32,739 nt of DNA from an uncultured Treponema sp. (GCA_910584475.1 CAJUBD010000026.1:1-32739), one strand, 5' to 3'. Positions 7,802 through 15,267 are shown, numbered from the stretch's first letter. A program made the numbers and translations. The notes: generated by a model from the sequence alone, not told the origin.

Positions 7802-9340
7802 TTATGGATTTTCAACGCTCTCGTACAAGCGGATTTTTTCCTCCTTGCCTCTAATCGGGGAGTCGCACAAAAATTGCGGACGCGGAAAATATTCGTCTTC
7901 AGAAAAACTGATTTCGCTCGCCGTGCTTTCGGAAAGCAAAATGTCGCGCCTGTATTCCTTGCAAAGTCCTTCTATGCGACTTGCGATGTTCACATTGTCT
8001 CCGATGACCGTGTATTCCATTCTTGAGGCAGAACCGATGTTGCCTGCAAGCACGACTCCAGTGTGGATTCCGATTCCAAACTTTATTTGCGGAAAGCCGC
8101 TCTTTTCAAATTCCTGATTCACTTGGACGAGCGCTTTCCGCATTTCAAGCGCGGCAAGATACGCGTCCTTTGCGTGCGTCGTTGATTTCATGGGCGCTCC
8201 GAAAATCGCCATAATCGCGTCTCCGATGTATTTGTTGATGATGCCGTTGTGTCGTGCTATGCATTCGCCCATGCCTGTAAAATATTTGTTCAAAAGCTGC
8301 ACGACCTTTTCGCATTGCATCTTTTCCGAAAGGCTTGTAAAGCCGCGTATGTCGCAGAACAAAATCGTGACTCGCAGTTTTTCTCCGCCTAGCGATATTC
8401 CCGACATTCCGTCGCCGAGCAAATGGTCGCGCACTTCTGGGGGCACGATTTTTCCAAAGACATCCTTCATGAATTCCTTTTCCAAAAGTGAAGCGGACAT
8501 TTCGTTGAAACTGTCGCCGAGCATTCCGATTTCATCGCCCGAAGAAACCCGCACTTGATTTTTCAAGTCGCCTTCGGAAATTCTTCGCGCGGCGAAAGAG
8601 AGATCCTTCAAAGGTTTCCGCAAAATGTCCGCCAAAAGCAACGTGATGGAAATCCCCGCAGGCAAAAAAATTGACATCGCCATAATCAAGTTGTAACTTA
8701 TTTCAATTCCAAGATTCTTTTCTTTTGTAACAAGAGCGAACAAAAGCACGATTGTCGGGAACACGCCTACCCCGATATAGTACATCAAAAAAATCAGGCG
8801 CAACGAAGGACGAATCAGGCCTTTCGTTTTGGCAATGTTTCCGCGAGGAAAATACAGTTTTAGTATTTTCGCGCGGTTCGCCGTCTCCAAAATCAAGAAC
8901 GTCACGACAAACGCCAGCATCGCCGCAAGCAAAGTGAATGTCGCGGAATTTTTCAGGATGCCGTAAATTTTTTCGCCTGAAGAAAGATGTATGAAAACGA
9001 CAATGGCAGTTTGGAAAAGAAGCATCAAAATCCAGCCGAGAATTCCGAGCGAGGCAAGCACGACCGGAGAATTCGCAGCGTTTATTTTTGCGCGCTCGCT
9101 TCCTTTGAAAACAGGCGCGACAAAAACTGCCGCAAAGAGAATTGCGATTATGAACGAAAACAATGTCGGAACGCCGGTGAGAATTTTATGCGCATCCAAA
9201 AACGCAATCCATATTTTATACTCACTGTTTTTCGGCAAAGGAAAATCTATCATAAGCGTAACGCTCAACACCAAAAAGTTTGCGATGACCGGAACAATCA
9301 AATAAAAAATACCGATGAAGAAACTCTGCTTTTTTGTCAT
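7802..9340 (-). CDS. Membrane-bound class III adenylate/guanylate cyclase with HAMP domain
   Basis: The 512-residue protein has about six membrane helices in its first 270 residues, then a HAMP linker (RRISEGDLKNQV...DEIGMLG) and a C-terminal class III cyclase domain (about residues 325-500). Metal-binding Asp residues are present in FCDIRGFT and in KYIGDAIMAIFG; the purine/transition-state segment is YTVIGDNVNIASRIE. It should convert ATP (or GTP) to the 3',5'-cyclic nucleotide at the inner membrane in response to an unknown signal. The ATG at 9340 is preferred: the longer reading needs a TTG and would run over a TACAAT box that lies 6 nt before this ATG, suggesting leaderless initiation. 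TatD lies 87 nt upstream on the same strand. Confidence 0.9.
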   Translation of the reverse strand: MTKKQSFFIGIFYLIVPVIANFLVLSVTLMIDFPLPKNSEYKIWIAFLDAHKILTGVPTLFSFIIAILFAAVFVAPVFKGSERAKINAANSPVVLASLGILGWILMLLFQTAIVVFIHLSSGEKIYGILKNSATFTLLAAMLAFVVTFLILETANRAKILKLYFPRGNIAKTKGLIRPSLRLIFLMYYIGVGVFPTIVLLFALVTKEKNLGIEISYNLIMAMSIFLPAGISITLLLADILRKPLKDLSFAARRISEGDLKNQVRVSSGDEIGMLGDSFNEMSASLLEKEFMKDVFGKIVPPEVRDHLLGDGMSGISLGGEKLRVTILFCDIRGFTSLSEKMQCEKVVQLLNKYFTGMGECIARHNGIINKYIGDAIMAIFGAPMKSTTHAKDAYLAALEMRKALVQVNQEFEKSGFPQIKFGIGIHTGVVLAGNIGSASRMEYTVIGDNVNIASRIEGLCKEYRRDILLSESTASEISFSEDEYFPRPQFLCDSPIRGKEEKIRLYESVENP

Positions 9341-9375
9341 AAAAAGATTGTAGCACAAACGTGCATTTTGTGGAA
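9341..9375 (-). promoter_or_regulatory. Extended -10 promoter of the cyclase gene (leaderless type)
   Basis: TGCTACAAT on the minus strand (hexamer 9347-9352) is 6 nt from the ATG. At 17-bp spacing the -35 is TTCCAC (9370-9375), similar to the cdd promoter's TTCCAT. No Shine-Dalgarno sequence is visible between the -10 box and the ATG. Confidence 0.6.
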
Positions 9376-9427
9376 TAGTCAAAATATGCGAAAAAAAATG
9401 TCGCGCGCATTTTACCTTGCGAGTTTT

Positions 9428-10420
9428 TCATTTTCGCAAAAAGAGACGGAATGCGTTCCGCTCCACCGATTCGCAAAGCCGCTCAACTTCGACTCCGCGC
9501 GCGCTGGCGATGTGGCGGTAAGTGTGCTCTATGAAAGTGGGATTGTTCGGCTTGCCGCGCATTGGAACTGGGGCGAGGTAGGGCGAGTCGGTTTCCACGA
9601 GAATCCTGTCGTCGGGAACAAAGCGGAGCAATTCGCGCATTTGTTCCGCCCTGGATTTTTTCGTGTACGTCACGCTTCCCGAAAAACTGATGTGCCAGCC
9701 CAAATCCAAAAACGCGCGAGCCTCTTCGATGCCGTATGAAAAGCAGTGGATTATGCCATTGTGATAGCCCGCGTTTTTTATGCATTCCAAAGTTTGAGCT
9801 GCCGCGTCGCGCGAATGCACGATTACAGGAAGCGAGAATTTTTTTGCCAAAAAAATTTGCGCCTCGAAAAGTTCGCGTTCACCAAAAAGCAAATCTTCGC
9901 CGAAGTCCGTTTCGCTCCGCGCGTCAGGTCCTGCGACGTTCCAATGATGGTCAAGTCCGCATTCGCCGAGCGCGACGAGTTTTTCGCCGAAAAAATTTTC
10001 GGAATTGGATGAAGATAAACGTCGATGAAAAAGATTGGACACGGATTTGTCGAAAGGGGATTTTGTATTTTCTGAAGAATCTTTTTTTTCGGAATCGGAA
10101 TTCTTAAGATTTGATTTTGCATCGGAAATTATTTTTTCAAGCGTCGCGATTTTTTCCGCGCGATTTTTTATCGAATCCTCGTCAGGCCAAATTCCCGCCG
10201 AAAAGAAAATGAAGTCCTCGATTTTTTTCCGCAGCGGATTTTCGATTTTTGAAATTTCTTCTTTGAACAATTTTATTCGCGGAAAAAAGTCATCGGCTTT
10301 CACGCCGATGTCAAGCGCGAACTTGCATCCGTTTCGCGCCATTTTTTCGAGAATTGATTGCCGCGAAAAATTTTCGTCTTCGCGCAAAATGTTAAAATGA
10401 AAGTGCGTGTCGGAAAACAT
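9428..10420 (-). CDS. tatD: TatD family metal-dependent hydrolase/DNase, with a family-atypical insertion
   Basis: The metal ligands of the TatD TIM barrel are all visible: DTHFHF near the N-terminus, GECGLDHHW, IVHSRD, IIHCFSYG and the closing VETDSPYLAP. TatD proteins are cytoplasmic 3'-5' nucleases acting in DNA repair/turnover. At 330 residues it is about 65 longer than usual. The extra length is a Ser/Lys/Asp-rich, low-complexity stretch just before GECGLDHHW (about residues 85-145), likely a surface loop. The start is weakly supported (AAGG only 2 nt from ATG). A tRNA-Leu gene and its terminator lie directly upstream, so expression may partly depend on read-through. Confidence 0.9.
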   Translation of the reverse strand: MFSDTHFHFNILREDENFSRQSILEKMARNGCKFALDIGVKADDFFPRIKLFKEEISKIENPLRKKIEDFIFFSAGIWPDEDSIKNRAEKIATLEKIISDAKSNLKNSDSEKKDSSENTKSPFDKSVSNLFHRRLSSSNSENFFGEKLVALGECGLDHHWNVAGPDARSETDFGEDLLFGERELFEAQIFLAKKFSLPVIVHSRDAAAQTLECIKNAGYHNGIIHCFSYGIEEARAFLDLGWHISFSGSVTYTKKSRAEQMRELLRFVPDDRILVETDSPYLAPVPMRGKPNNPTFIEHTYRHIASARGVEVERLCESVERNAFRLFLRK

Positions 10421-10426
10421 TGCCTT

Positions 10427-10454
10427 AAAATTGGGCTGCCCATTTGGACAGCCC
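10427..10454 (-). terminator. Rho-independent terminator after tRNA-Leu
   Basis: On the minus strand GGGCTGTCC pairs with GGGCAGCCC (10454-10433) around an AAAT loop and is followed by AATTTT. It directly follows the tRNA 3' end and precedes tatD by a few nt. Confidence 0.75.
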
Positions 10455-10455
10455 C

Positions 10456-10541
10456 TGCCGAAAACCGGGATTGAACCGGCACGGCGTTTAACCGCCGAGG
10501 GATTTTAAGTCCCTTGTGTCTACCAATTCCACCATTTCGGC
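10456..10541 (-). tRNA. tRNA-Leu, anticodon TAA
   Basis: The 86-nt class II tRNA folds fully: acceptor stem GCCGAAA/TTTCGGC with discriminator A, D-arm with GGTAGAC, anticodon stem AGGGA/TCCCT enclosing CTTAAAA (anticodon TAA), long variable arm CGGCG..CGCCG, and T-arm GCCGGTTCAATCCCGGT. The 3' CCA is not encoded (the next bases are GGGG), so it must be added post-transcriptionally. Confidence 0.97.
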
Positions 10542-10550
10542 GCGGAAAAT

Positions 10551-10579
10551 ATTATCGCACATTTCTCAAAAAAATGCAA
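10551..10579 (-). promoter_or_regulatory. Promoter of tRNA-Leu
   Basis: Minus strand TTGCAT (10579-10574), 17-bp spacer, TGC-extended GATAAT (10556-10551), which would start transcription a few nt before the mature 5' end. The -35 box overlaps the T-tract of the terminator of the upstream LRR gene. Confidence 0.65.
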
Positions 10580-10618
10580 GCGAAACTCGCCATTGCTACC
10601 GAGTTTTCGTTTTGCTTA
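10568..10618 (-). terminator. Terminator of the LRR gene
   Basis: On the minus strand an imperfect stem (GCAAAACGAAAACTCG with CGAGTTTCGCTTGC) is followed by seven T residues (10574-10568). The stem resembles hairpin A of the interspersed element. Confidence 0.6.
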
Positions 10619-10659
10619 CAATACTCCATTTTCTGTGCGTCGGCGAAAACCGGCGCGAC

Positions 10660-11889
10660 CTAATTCAAGTCTGCTACGCCATCCTTGCATACGACTTTGT
10701 TGGCAGGAACTTTTTCATACCAGTGGTCGTCTTTGTCGATGCCGCGCCACTGCGCTTTTGTGCCGAGGTATTTCACTTCCTCGAGCCGGACGCAATTAAA
10801 GAACGCGCCCTGCTTGATTTTCGTCACGCTTGCGGGGATTGATACGCTCTCAAGCGAGTGGCAGCTGGCGAACGCACCATAATCGATTTCAGTTACTCTG
10901 TCGGGAATCGTCACGCTCTTAAGAGACTCGCAGACAGAAAAAGCGTTCTCGCCGATTTTTGTAACGCCGCTGGGAATTGTCACGCTCGCAAGCGAGCTGC
11001 AATAATAGAACGCGTGCTTGCTGATTTCCGTCACGCTATCAGGAATAATGACGCTCTTAAGCGAGTCGCATTGCTCGAATGTGCTTTCGTTGATTTTCTT
11101 CACGCTTTCAGGGATTGACACGGTCGCGAGAGACCGGCAATAAGAGAACGCATACTTACCGATTTCTGCCACTCCGTCGGGAATCGTCACGCTCTTAAGC
11201 GACCTGCAATAATAGAACGCATACTCGCCGATTTTCGTCACGCCCTCGGGAATTGAGAGTGCGGTCAGCGACTTCAAATTTACCACGTCGGACATCGTGA
11301 TGACTTTCGCTTTCTCGACAAGACTGTTGTCATTTTCCATCTGGCACCACTGGGCGAGTGTTCCCTTGTACCGTACGGTCTTGATGTTGTCGCAGTCATA
11401 GAACGTAAATGTACTAATTCTTTTGACGCTTGCGGGAATTGATACTGTTTCAAGCGACGCGCATTTATGAAATGCCCAATCGCCGATTTCAGTCACTCCG
11501 TTGGGAATCGTCACGCTCGCAAGCGAGTCGCATTTGGAGAATGCGTCTTCTCCGATTGCTGTCACTCCGTCGGGAATCACTAGGTTCGCCGGAAGCGCGG
11601 CTTTGTCGCAGCCCGTTATCTTTGTTCCGTCCATCGTGAGATACGAGGGGAATTCCTGCGCGAACGCTTGCGCCGCGAAAAGCAGAGAAGCCGCGCAGAG
11701 CCACGCGATAATGTTTGTTCCTTTTATTTTCAATGTTTTTGGAAATTTCAATTTCTGAAAACATTGAAAACGCGATTTTGTAGCGAAGCTAGAAATCGCA
11801 ATTCGATAAGCGAGTTTGTGCAACAAACTCGTATTAAAATCAGCAACGCCATTTTCGTTGCTGATTTTAAATGTTTGTTTTGTTTTCAT
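10660..11889 (-). CDS. Secreted BspA-type leucine-rich-repeat protein with an in-frame repeat insertion at its N-terminus
   Basis: The mature protein is a solenoid of about ten LRR_5 repeats of 23 residues (IPDGVTEIGKYAF..C.SL) with YKGT/YLGTKAQW modules, as in Treponema/Bacteroidales surface proteins; it probably binds host or plant material. The start at 11889 has GGGAG about 9 nt upstream. Residues 1-6 (MKTKQT) and residues 59 onward (NIIAWLCAASLLFAAQAFAQ) together make a perfect Sec signal peptide cut after AFA, but 52 codons (11716-11871) of the interspersed hairpin element separate them. Whether the resulting protein is still exported is doubtful, unless an internal start near the signal core is used. 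Expression may also be controlled by the leader hairpins at 11906-11976. Confidence 0.88.
   Translation of the reverse strand: MKTKQTFKISNENGVADFNTSLLHKLAYRIAISSFATKSRFQCFQKLKFPKTLKIKGTNIIAWLCAASLLFAAQAFAQEFPSYLTMDGTKITGCDKAALPANLVIPDGVTAIGEDAFSKCDSLASVTIPNGVTEIGDWAFHKCASLETVSIPASVKRISTFTFYDCDNIKTVRYKGTLAQWCQMENDNSLVEKAKVITMSDVVNLKSLTALSIPEGVTKIGEYAFYYCRSLKSVTIPDGVAEIGKYAFSYCRSLATVSIPESVKKINESTFEQCDSLKSVIIPDSVTEISKHAFYYCSSLASVTIPSGVTKIGENAFSVCESLKSVTIPDRVTEIDYGAFASCHSLESVSIPASVTKIKQGAFFNCVRLEEVKYLGTKAQWRGIDKDDHWYEKVPANKVVCKDGVADLN
11716..11871 (-). repeat. Composite hairpin element, copy 1, in frame inside the LRR gene
   Basis: This 156-nt copy contains hairpin D (ATCAGCAACG/CGTTGCTGAT), hairpin A (CGAGTTTGTTGCACAAACTC), hairpin B (GCGATTT/AAAATCGC) and hairpin C (CAATGTTTTC...GAAAACATTG reading the complement). 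It is exactly 52 codons long and open in the host frame. Flanks are AACA on one side and GGAACA/AACA on the other, compatible with a 4-nt target duplication. Confidence 0.85.
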
Positions 11890-11905
11890 ATTTTCATCTC
11901 CCATA

Positions 11906-11976
11906 AAAAGTCAAGGGCAAAATTGCAATTTTACTCTTGACCTTTTAAGCTTCTTCATAATGAAATTAGAAGAAGC
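11906..11976 (-). promoter_or_regulatory. Two leader hairpins before the LRR start; attenuator-like
   Basis: Reading the minus strand, GCTTCTTC/GAAGAAGC (11976-11949) is followed by a long hairpin, GTCAAGAGTAAAATT pairing with AATTTTGCCCTTGAC with two mismatches (11941-11910) and then TTTTT. The second is a terminator-like structure placed just before the Shine-Dalgarno GGGAG and ATG at 11889. It could attenuate transcription or mask initiation. Confidence 0.55.
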
Positions 11977-12008
11977 GGTAATATATGCAAGTTTGCAACT
12001 TATAATAT

Positions 12009-12037
12009 AGGATAAAACGGATTGCCGTGAAAGTCAA
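12009..12037 (-). promoter_or_regulatory. Probable promoter of the LRR gene
   Basis: Minus strand TTGACT (12037-12032), 17-bp spacer, TATCCT (12014-12009). It gives a leader of about 115 nt. The remainder of the 11990-12170 stretch between the divergent genes shows nothing else I recognise. Confidence 0.45.
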
Positions 12038-12171
12038 GTGCGGCGGAAAGGGCAGGGTGCAGAACTCGCGGCAATGTCATTTTCCATGACCGTGGTCTCG
12101 ACAGACTGGCCGCCCGCAGCTAAAATCGCCCGTTATTTGTTACTCATTCCCTATTACCTGTTGTAATTGCC

Positions 12172-12200
12172 TTGCTTTTTTTTCGTTTTTATGCTAAAAT
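12172..12200 (+). promoter_or_regulatory. Promoter of glyA
   Basis: TTGCTT (12172-12177), 17-bp spacer, TGC-extended TAAAAT (12195-12200). The leader is about 38 nt and carries GGAGG 4 nt before the ATG. Confidence 0.75.
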
Positions 12201-12244
12201 TGCTTCCATAATAAATCAATTTGAAATGAAACTTTGGAGGAATT

Positions 12245-13744
12245 ATGTCTTCGCCTTTGGAAAAATATCTTGAATCTTGCTCTGCAAAGCCAAACGCCGC
12301 GATGTTGTCTTATGTCGCGAATTTGCAGCAAGTGGCGCAGGTCAGCCCGGAAATCGCCGCGACGATTGTGCGAGAGTTGGAAAACCAGCGTTCGCATTTG
12401 AAGCTTGTCGCGAGCGAAAACTATTGTTCTCTCAGCACGCAGGCGGCGATGGGAAATCTTCTCACCGACAAGTATGCCGAGGGCTATCCCGAGCACCGTT
12501 ATTATGGCGGCTGCGTTAATATCGACGCGGTGGAAAACGCTGCGGCTCGCGAGGCGGAAAATCTTTTTGGCGCGGACTACGCTTATGTTCAGCCTCATTC
12601 GGGCGCGGATGCGAATCTCGTCGCGTACTGGGCGATTCTTTCAAAAAAAATCGAAACTCCCACGCTCGAGGAATTGGGCGTGAAGTCACTCGCGGAACTT
12701 ACGGATTCTCAATTTGATTCGCTTCGCAAAAAGTTCGGCAACCAAAGATTGATGGGCTTGGACTATTCTTGCGGCGGTCATCTCACGCACGGCTACAGGA
12801 TGAATGTTTCGGCGCGAATGTTTGAAAGTCATCCCTACGGTGTGGACCGCGAAAGCGGCTTGCTCGATTATGATGCGATTGAAAGGCAGGCGATGGAAGT
12901 GAAGCCTTTGATTTTGCTCGCAGGATTTTCGGCTTATCCGAGAAAAATTGATTTCAAGCGTTTCCGTCAAATTGCCGACAAATGCGGCGCGGTCTTGATG
13001 GTGGACATGGCGCACTTCGCGGGGCTTGTGGCGGGCAAAGTTTGGGCTGGCGACAACGATCCCGTAAAATGGGCGGACATCGTTACGACCACGACTCACA
13101 AGACTTTGCGTGGACCGCGCGGCGCGCTCATCCTTTGCAAAAAGGAATTCGCCGACTATGTGAACAAAGGCTGCCCGATGGTTTTGGGCGGTCCGCTCGG
13201 ACATGTGATGGCGGCGAAAGCCATCGCGCTAAAAGAGGCGAACTCCCAAAGTTACCGCGACTACGCGCAGAGCGTCGTGAAAAACGCGGCGGCGTTGGCG
13301 GCATCTTGCATGGATTTGGGAATGAGACTTCAGACAGGCGGCACGGAAGATCATCTGATGCTCGTAGATGTGACGACTTACGGACTTACTGGAAAGCAGG
13401 CCGAAGCCGCGCTCTTCCAATGCGGAGTCACCGCAAATGCTAACGCGCTTCCTTACGACAAAAACGGCGCGTGGTGGACGAGCGGAATCCGAATCGGCAC
13501 TCCTGCGCTCACGACGCTCGGCATGAACGAGAGCGACATGAAGGAAGTCGCTTCGATAATCGATTTCGTCCTGCGCAATACGAAGCCTGGCGTGACGAAA
13601 GACGGGAAGCCCGCCAAAGGGAAAATCGTTCTCGATAAGGCGGCCGAGGCAAATGCGCGCGAAAGGGTGAATGCTCTGCTCGGCGAGCACAAACTTTATC
13701 CTGAATTGGACTTGGATTTCTTGAAAAAAGAATTCGTGCGATAA
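12245..13744 (+). CDS. glyA: Serine hydroxymethyltransferase
   Basis: This PLP enzyme interconverts serine and glycine with transfer of a one-carbon unit to tetrahydrofolate. The PLP lysine is Lys286 in TTTTHKTLRGPRG; PLP-contacting Asp254 and His257 lie in VDMAHFAG; the ASENY and YAEGYPEHRYYGG folate/active-site segments are intact. At 499 residues it is about 80 longer than the E. coli enzyme. The excess is an N-terminal arm of about 25 residues and an insertion at about 132-180 around LGVKSLAELTDSQFDSLRKK, a form I associate with spirochaetes. The ribosome-binding site is strong (GGAGG). A pair of hairpin elements follows the stop directly and may end the transcript. Confidence 0.96.
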   Translation: MSSPLEKYLESCSAKPNAAMLSYVANLQQVAQVSPEIAATIVRELENQRSHLKLVASENYCSLSTQAAMGNLLTDKYAEGYPEHRYYGGCVNIDAVENAAAREAENLFGADYAYVQPHSGADANLVAYWAILSKKIETPTLEELGVKSLAELTDSQFDSLRKKFGNQRLMGLDYSCGGHLTHGYRMNVSARMFESHPYGVDRESGLLDYDAIERQAMEVKPLILLAGFSAYPRKIDFKRFRQIADKCGAVLMVDMAHFAGLVAGKVWAGDNDPVKWADIVTTTTHKTLRGPRGALILCKKEFADYVNKGCPMVLGGPLGHVMAAKAIALKEANSQSYRDYAQSVVKNAAALAASCMDLGMRLQTGGTEDHLMLVDVTTYGLTGKQAEAALFQCGVTANANALPYDKNGAWWTSGIRIGTPALTTLGMNESDMKEVASIIDFVLRNTKPGVTKDGKPAKGKIVLDKAAEANARERVNALLGEHKLYPELDLDFLKKEFVR

Positions 13745-13752
13745 AAGAAACG

Positions 13753-13906
13753 TCCATTTTATTTTCAACATCGCAGGAAACATCAGTTTCCAAGAATGTT
13801 GAAAACGCGATTTTGCAATGAAATGAAAAATCGCAGTGCGATGAACGAGTTTGCGACGCAAACTCGAAGTTAAAATTGACGCGCCATTTCAGCGACAAGT
13901 TTAAAC
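13753..13906 (-). repeat. Composite hairpin element, copy 2a
   Basis: In minus orientation: hairpin C (AACATCGCAGGAAACATCAG facing its partner), B at 13807-13834 (GCGATTTT/AAAATCGC with constant 12-nt loop), A (CGAGTTTGCGACGCAAACTC) and D (TTGACGCGCC...GCGACAA). It begins 8 nt after the glyA stop and is followed directly by a second copy. Confidence 0.85.
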
Positions 13907-13907
13907 C

Positions 13908-14066
13908 TCCATTTTATTTTCAACATCGCAGGAAACATCAGTTTCCGAGAATGTTGAAAACGCGATTTTGCAATGAAATGAAAAATCGCAGTGCGATGAG
14001 CGAGTTTGCGATGCAAACTCGAAGTTGAAAATCCGCGCGTTATTTCAGCGCGGACTTTCAACATTT
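13908..14066 (-). repeat. Composite hairpin element, copy 2b (tandem)
   Basis: It is nearly identical to copy 2a in hairpins C, B and A, but hairpin D has a different stem (TCCGCGC...GCGCGGA). Read on the minus strand the two copies form one open frame of 105 codons from ATG 14187 or 69 from an internal ATG, with the peptide LHRKLAHRTAIFHFIAKSRF. The same peptide pattern appears in the inserted copy in the LRR protein. The region 13745-14127 otherwise holds only the GNAT ribosome-binding site. Confidence 0.85.
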
Positions 14067-14127
14067 GATTTGATTGACGAATGCTTTTCAATGCGAAATT
14101 TTTGACAAATAAAAAATTGGAGAAACG

Positions 14128-14547
14128 ATGAGGATAAGACCCGCCCAGGTCGAGGACTTGGAAAACATACTTTCCATCGACAAGCATATCGCCGAATCGG
14201 AGCTGAAAAATAGCATCGCGCAGTCTCGAATGTATCTTGGTGAAACCGACACTGATGTTGTCGGCATATTAAGATACAATCTGTTTTGGGACAACACACC
14301 GTTCTTGAATCTACTATACATAGAAGAAAGATTTCGCCGTCGCGGATATGGAAGCGCACTTCTGTCATTTTGGGAAAACCAAATGGTGCAATACAATTAC
14401 AATTGCGTTATGACCTCCACGCTGTCCACCGAAACCGCACAAGAATTCTACAAAAAACACGGCTACAAGAATATTGGCGGCTTCACCTATTTGAATGAGC
14501 CTTATGAAATAATTTTTCAAAAACAGTTGAAGCCCTTTGTGACATAA
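14128..14547 (+). CDS. GNAT family N-acetyltransferase
   Basis: The 139-residue protein has the GNAT fold order. The acetyl-CoA motif A is FRRRGYGSALL (about residues 69-79), followed by the STETAQEFYKKHGYKNIGG motif B (about 107-125). It transfers an acetyl group from acetyl-CoA to an amine; the substrate cannot be inferred. The start has GGAGA 4 nt upstream. It converges with the iron-sulfur flavoprotein gene, with only 7 nt between their stops. Codon use is more AT-rich than glyA, fitting acquisition with the neighbouring small accessory genes. Confidence 0.9.
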   Translation: MRIRPAQVEDLENILSIDKHIAESELKNSIAQSRMYLGETDTDVVGILRYNLFWDNTPFLNLLYIEERFRRRGYGSALLSFWENQMVQYNYNCVMTSTLSTETAQEFYKKHGYKNIGGFTYLNEPYEIIFQKQLKPFVT

Positions 14548-14554
14548 AACAAAT

Positions 14555-15112
14555 TCACGACATCATTTTTCCCAGTCCACCGATTTGCGCGATGGTGTCG
14601 GCGTGATTGGCGAGCAGGTCGTTTACTGTGTCGGTTTTCGTTATTGAAATACGCTTGACGGTTTCAATTCCCAAGTGTCCGAAGTAATGTTCGATGGCGT
14701 TCAAAATCAATTCGTTTTCCTCTTCGCGCACTCCCGCCCGAACAGCCACGGCAATTCCTTTTATTGGTTTGTCCGCCTTTAAAATCCTGTTCGGGTTTGT
14801 GTCGCAGTAAGGTGTTGTCCTGTCAAAAAGCGTCTTGAGCTGCGCGGGAACTCCCGCCCAATAGGACGGCGCGGCGATGAACACAATGTCCGAAGTCAAG
14901 ATGTCGCCGACTATATTTTGAACGCCGTCACTTTGCACGCATTCACCGTCCGCATAGCATTTCTTGCACCCATTGCAATAATGCAAGTCCGAATCCCCAA
15001 CGCAATGCGTAGCGATTTCAACATCTTGATTGAAGCCGCCGATGAATTTGCCAATCAAATAGGCGCAGCTTCCATTGTTCCGTGCGCTGCCGTTAATGCA
15101 AGTGACTTTCAT
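14555..15112 (-). CDS. Iron-sulfur flavoprotein (NADPH-dependent FMN reductase family)
   Basis: A flavodoxin-like FMN-binding fold (NGSARNNGSCAYLIG at the N-terminus, APSYWAGVPAQLKTLFDR in the middle) carries the compact cysteine motif C-X2-C-X2-C-X5-C (CNGCKKCYADGEC). That motif ligates a 4Fe-4S cluster in Isf-type proteins, which move electrons between ferredoxin and small oxidants such as O2, H2O2 or quinones. At 185 residues it has the usual length. I chose the ATG at 15112: TATCAT at 15120-15125 ends 7 nt before it and a -35 TTGAAA fits at 17 bp, so the mRNA may be leaderless; ATG 15121 lies in the -10 box. A ferredoxin gene nearby is a plausible partner. Confidence 0.88.
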   Translation of the reverse strand: MKVTCINGSARNNGSCAYLIGKFIGGFNQDVEIATHCVGDSDLHYCNGCKKCYADGECVQSDGVQNIVGDILTSDIVFIAAPSYWAGVPAQLKTLFDRTTPYCDTNPNRILKADKPIKGIAVAVRAGVREEENELILNAIEHYFGHLGIETVKRISITKTDTVNDLLANHADTIAQIGGLGKMMS

Positions 15113-15119
15113 AACGCCC

Positions 15120-15148
15120 ATGATAAAACAAAAATGCGTTTTTTTCAA
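15120..15148 (-). promoter_or_regulatory. Promoter of the iron-sulfur flavoprotein (leaderless type)
   Basis: Minus strand TTGAAA (15148-15143), 17-bp spacer, TATCAT (15125-15120), then 7 nt to the ATG at 15112. Confidence 0.6.
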
Positions 15149-15231
15149 TTGGCATTTGCCCTCACTCTTCAAAGCCGTTTTAATCGACCGTTTCTATCAC
15201 TTACGGTTTTTGATGCTTTTTTTTATCGGTC

Positions 15232-15260
15232 TTGTCTTTTCTCCCTACGGCGGCTATAAT
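15232..15260 (+). promoter_or_regulatory. Promoter of the Vat-like acetyltransferase (leaderless type)
   Basis: TTGTCT (15232-15237), 17-bp spacer, perfect TATAAT (15255-15260), then 7 nt (GGAGAAT) to the ATG at 15268. It is arranged back to back with the flavoprotein promoter in a 155-nt divergent gap. Confidence 0.75.
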
Positions 15261-15267
15261 GGAGAAT

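Noticed and set aside
12041..12170. Possible RNA gene or riboswitch upstream of glyA (for example glycine or SAM type)
   Set aside because: I could not find conserved riboswitch cores, and the glyA promoter at 12172-12200 leaves a leader of only about 38 nt.
13229..14368. Minus-strand frames spanning the glyA end, the two element copies and the GNAT gene
   Set aside because: Their apparent length comes from the open frame of the repeat element joined to antisense sequence of real genes.
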